This document shows, piece after piece, positions 7,477 to 7,761 of a stretch of 7,761 nt of DNA (position 1 is its first letter; each line of letters begins with the position of its first letter). Position numbers and translations under genes: made by a program. Below the pieces are notes generated by a model that had not been told where the DNA came from, made no database searches, and worked only from the letters and a program-made list of their open reading frames with translations. Origin of the DNA: Saprospiraceae bacterium (lineage in GTDB: Bacteria; Bacteroidota; Bacteroidia; Chitinophagales; Saprospiraceae); contig SKYC01000035.1 in NCBI GenBank assembly GCA_007128085.1, forward strand, positions 1 to 7,761, written 5' to 3'.

Positions 7477-7482
7477 GGATTC
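7468..7482 (+). repeat. Perfect inverted repeat centred on the SDR stop codon
   Basis: GAATCC and GGATTC form 6-base perfect arms around the TGA stop codon (7474-7476) of the SDR gene. There is no following T-run, so it is not a standard intrinsic terminator, though it could form a small 3'-end hairpin. The right arm is echoed nearby: CTGAGGATTC (7473-7482) is followed by CTGAGGTTC at 7491-7499. Confidence 0.5.
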
Positions 7483-7511
7483 GGTGCTGTCTGAGGTTCA
7501 TTCTTGTCAAT

Positions 7512-7526
7512 ACCTTCGGGATTTAT
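7512..7526 (-). repeat. REP-like element, inverted copy
   Basis: Read on the minus strand this is ATAAATCCCGAAGGT. It shares the ATAAA, short spacer, CCCGAAGG core with the two plus-strand copies at 7593-7611 and 7642-7662. The opposite orientation makes an inverted pair of the kind seen where REP sequences form mobile doublets. The match is short, so this copy is the least certain of the three. Confidence 0.4.
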
Positions 7527-7540
7527 ATCAATATCAATCA

Positions 7541-7575
7541 TGGGCTTACCTCCCCGCCATGGCGGTTAGGTCCCA
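7541..7575. repeat. Imperfect palindrome with a perfect 12-base core
   Basis: The centre CCGCCATGGCGG (7554-7565) is a perfect palindrome. Outside it, after a CC/TT mismatch, ACCT (7548-7551) pairs with AGGT (7568-7571). After a three-base bulge, TGGG (7541-7544) pairs with CCCA (7572-7575). The structure lies between the inverted and direct REP-like copies, downstream of both the SDR gene and the convergent transposase gene. It could end transcription in both directions or be part of a mobile repeat. Confidence 0.6.
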
Positions 7576-7592
7576 ATTTTTCTGAGCCATCA

Positions 7593-7611
7593 GAAATAAA
7601 AACCCGAAGGG
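7593..7611 (+). repeat. REP-like element, copy 1
   Basis: GAAATAAAAACCCGAAGGG contains a small hairpin, CCC-GAA-GGG, at 7603-7611. The same A-rich lead followed by a GAA-loop hairpin recurs 49 bases downstream. Its position just past the 3' end of an IS200-like transposase gene fits REP sequences, which such transposases recognise and mobilise in other bacteria. Confidence 0.55.
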
Positions 7612-7641
7612 ATGAAATGATTATAGCCGGGAAGTTGACGC

Positions 7642-7662
7642 GAAAATAAAACCCTGAAAGGG
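7642..7662 (+). repeat. REP-like element, copy 2
   Basis: The segment begins GAAAATAAAACCC and ends in the hairpin CCCT-GAA-AGGG (7652-7662). It keeps the triloop and lead of copy 1, but its arms differ by a paired T/A addition. A stem kept despite a changed sequence suggests that the structure matters. It ends five bases before the transposase stop codon. Confidence 0.55.
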
Positions 7663-7667
7663 GGGCA

Positions 7668-7761
7668 TTATTCGATCCACTCAAACAAATATTTTTCATC
7701 GTATTCAACCTCAAATTTTTGGAGGAAATCTAGATATTCTTCCCTAAAAGTTTTCTTTTTG
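7668..7761 (-). CDS. IS200-like / REP-associated tyrosine transposase, C-terminal end (partial)
   Basis: Only the last 30 codons are inside the window; the start lies beyond the right edge. The minus strand reads KRKLFREEYLDFLQKF and then EVEYDEKYLFEWIE, ending at TAA 7668-7670. This tail (EEYLxFLxKFEVEYDEKYLF) is the one I know from the C-terminus of Y1 (HUH) IS200-like or RAYT transposases common in Bacteroidota. They are single-strand nucleases using one catalytic tyrosine, and RAYTs act on REP hairpins. The catalytic HUH motif and tyrosine are outside the window and cannot be checked. The gene converges on the SDR gene, with 191 bases of repeat-rich DNA between them. It is too short here to tell an autonomous insertion sequence from a domesticated RAYT. 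Confidence 0.7.
   Translation of the reverse strand, partial: KKKTFREEYLDFLQKFEVEYDEKYLFEWIE

Noticed and set aside
7455..7649. 64-residue plus-strand open frame across the SDR end and the repeats
   Set aside because: It overlaps the SDR gene out of frame and reads through palindromes and REP-like hairpins, with no protein-like pattern.
7512..7662. CRISPR array
   Set aside because: There are only three short, unevenly spaced units in mixed orientation, with no conserved 25-40 base repeat or uniform spacers.

Overview
The window looks like a piece of a Bacteroidota chromosome or contig. Three things point there. A degraded stretch ends like a type IX secretion (T9SS) sorting domain. A perfect TAnnTTTG -7 element of the Bacteroidota type precedes one gene, and no gene has a clear Shine-Dalgarno sequence. 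The right edge carries the C-terminus of a Bacteroidota-type IS200-like/REP-associated transposase. I cannot place it below phylum with confidence.

Layout. (1) A minus-strand gene at the left edge (8-568) encodes a small AhpC/TSA-type peroxiredoxin-like protein. (2) A gap of about 690 bases (569-1255) holds no intact gene. It contains two apparent gene remnants running tail to tail: a frameshifted C-terminal piece of a T9SS cargo protein on the plus strand, and a small unrecognised protein on the minus strand with one frameshift and one internal stop. (3) A tight plus-strand cluster follows: a secreted tricorn-like S41 protease of 1087 residues (1256-4519), an enolase-superfamily dipeptide epimerase (4530-5543) and a short, divergent alpha-oxoamine-synthase-like PLP enzyme (5548-6600). 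The gaps of 10 and 4 bases imply one operon. (4) A short-chain dehydrogenase (6676-7476) follows after 75 bases, with its own likely -7 element. (5) The last 285 bases are repeat-rich: short GAA-loop hairpins in both orientations, a larger imperfect palindrome, and the 3' end of a minus-strand IS200-like/RAYT transposase (7668-7761, cut by the window edge).

How the genes may work together. The protease should degrade peptides in the cell envelope. The epimerase interconverts dipeptide stereoisomers, classically L-Ala-D-Glu and L-Ala-L-Glu from peptidoglycan. Together they suggest a role in peptide or murein-peptide use. The PLP enzyme is translationally close to the epimerase but has lost a residue conserved in 8-amino-7-oxononanoate synthase, so its substrate is open. 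The pairing of an oxoamine-synthase-like enzyme with an SDR recalls the first two steps of sphingoid-base synthesis, but the sequence alone does not establish that. The least ordinary parts are the REP-like/transposase end, the double gene graveyard in the left gap, and the protease-epimerase-PLP enzyme operon.
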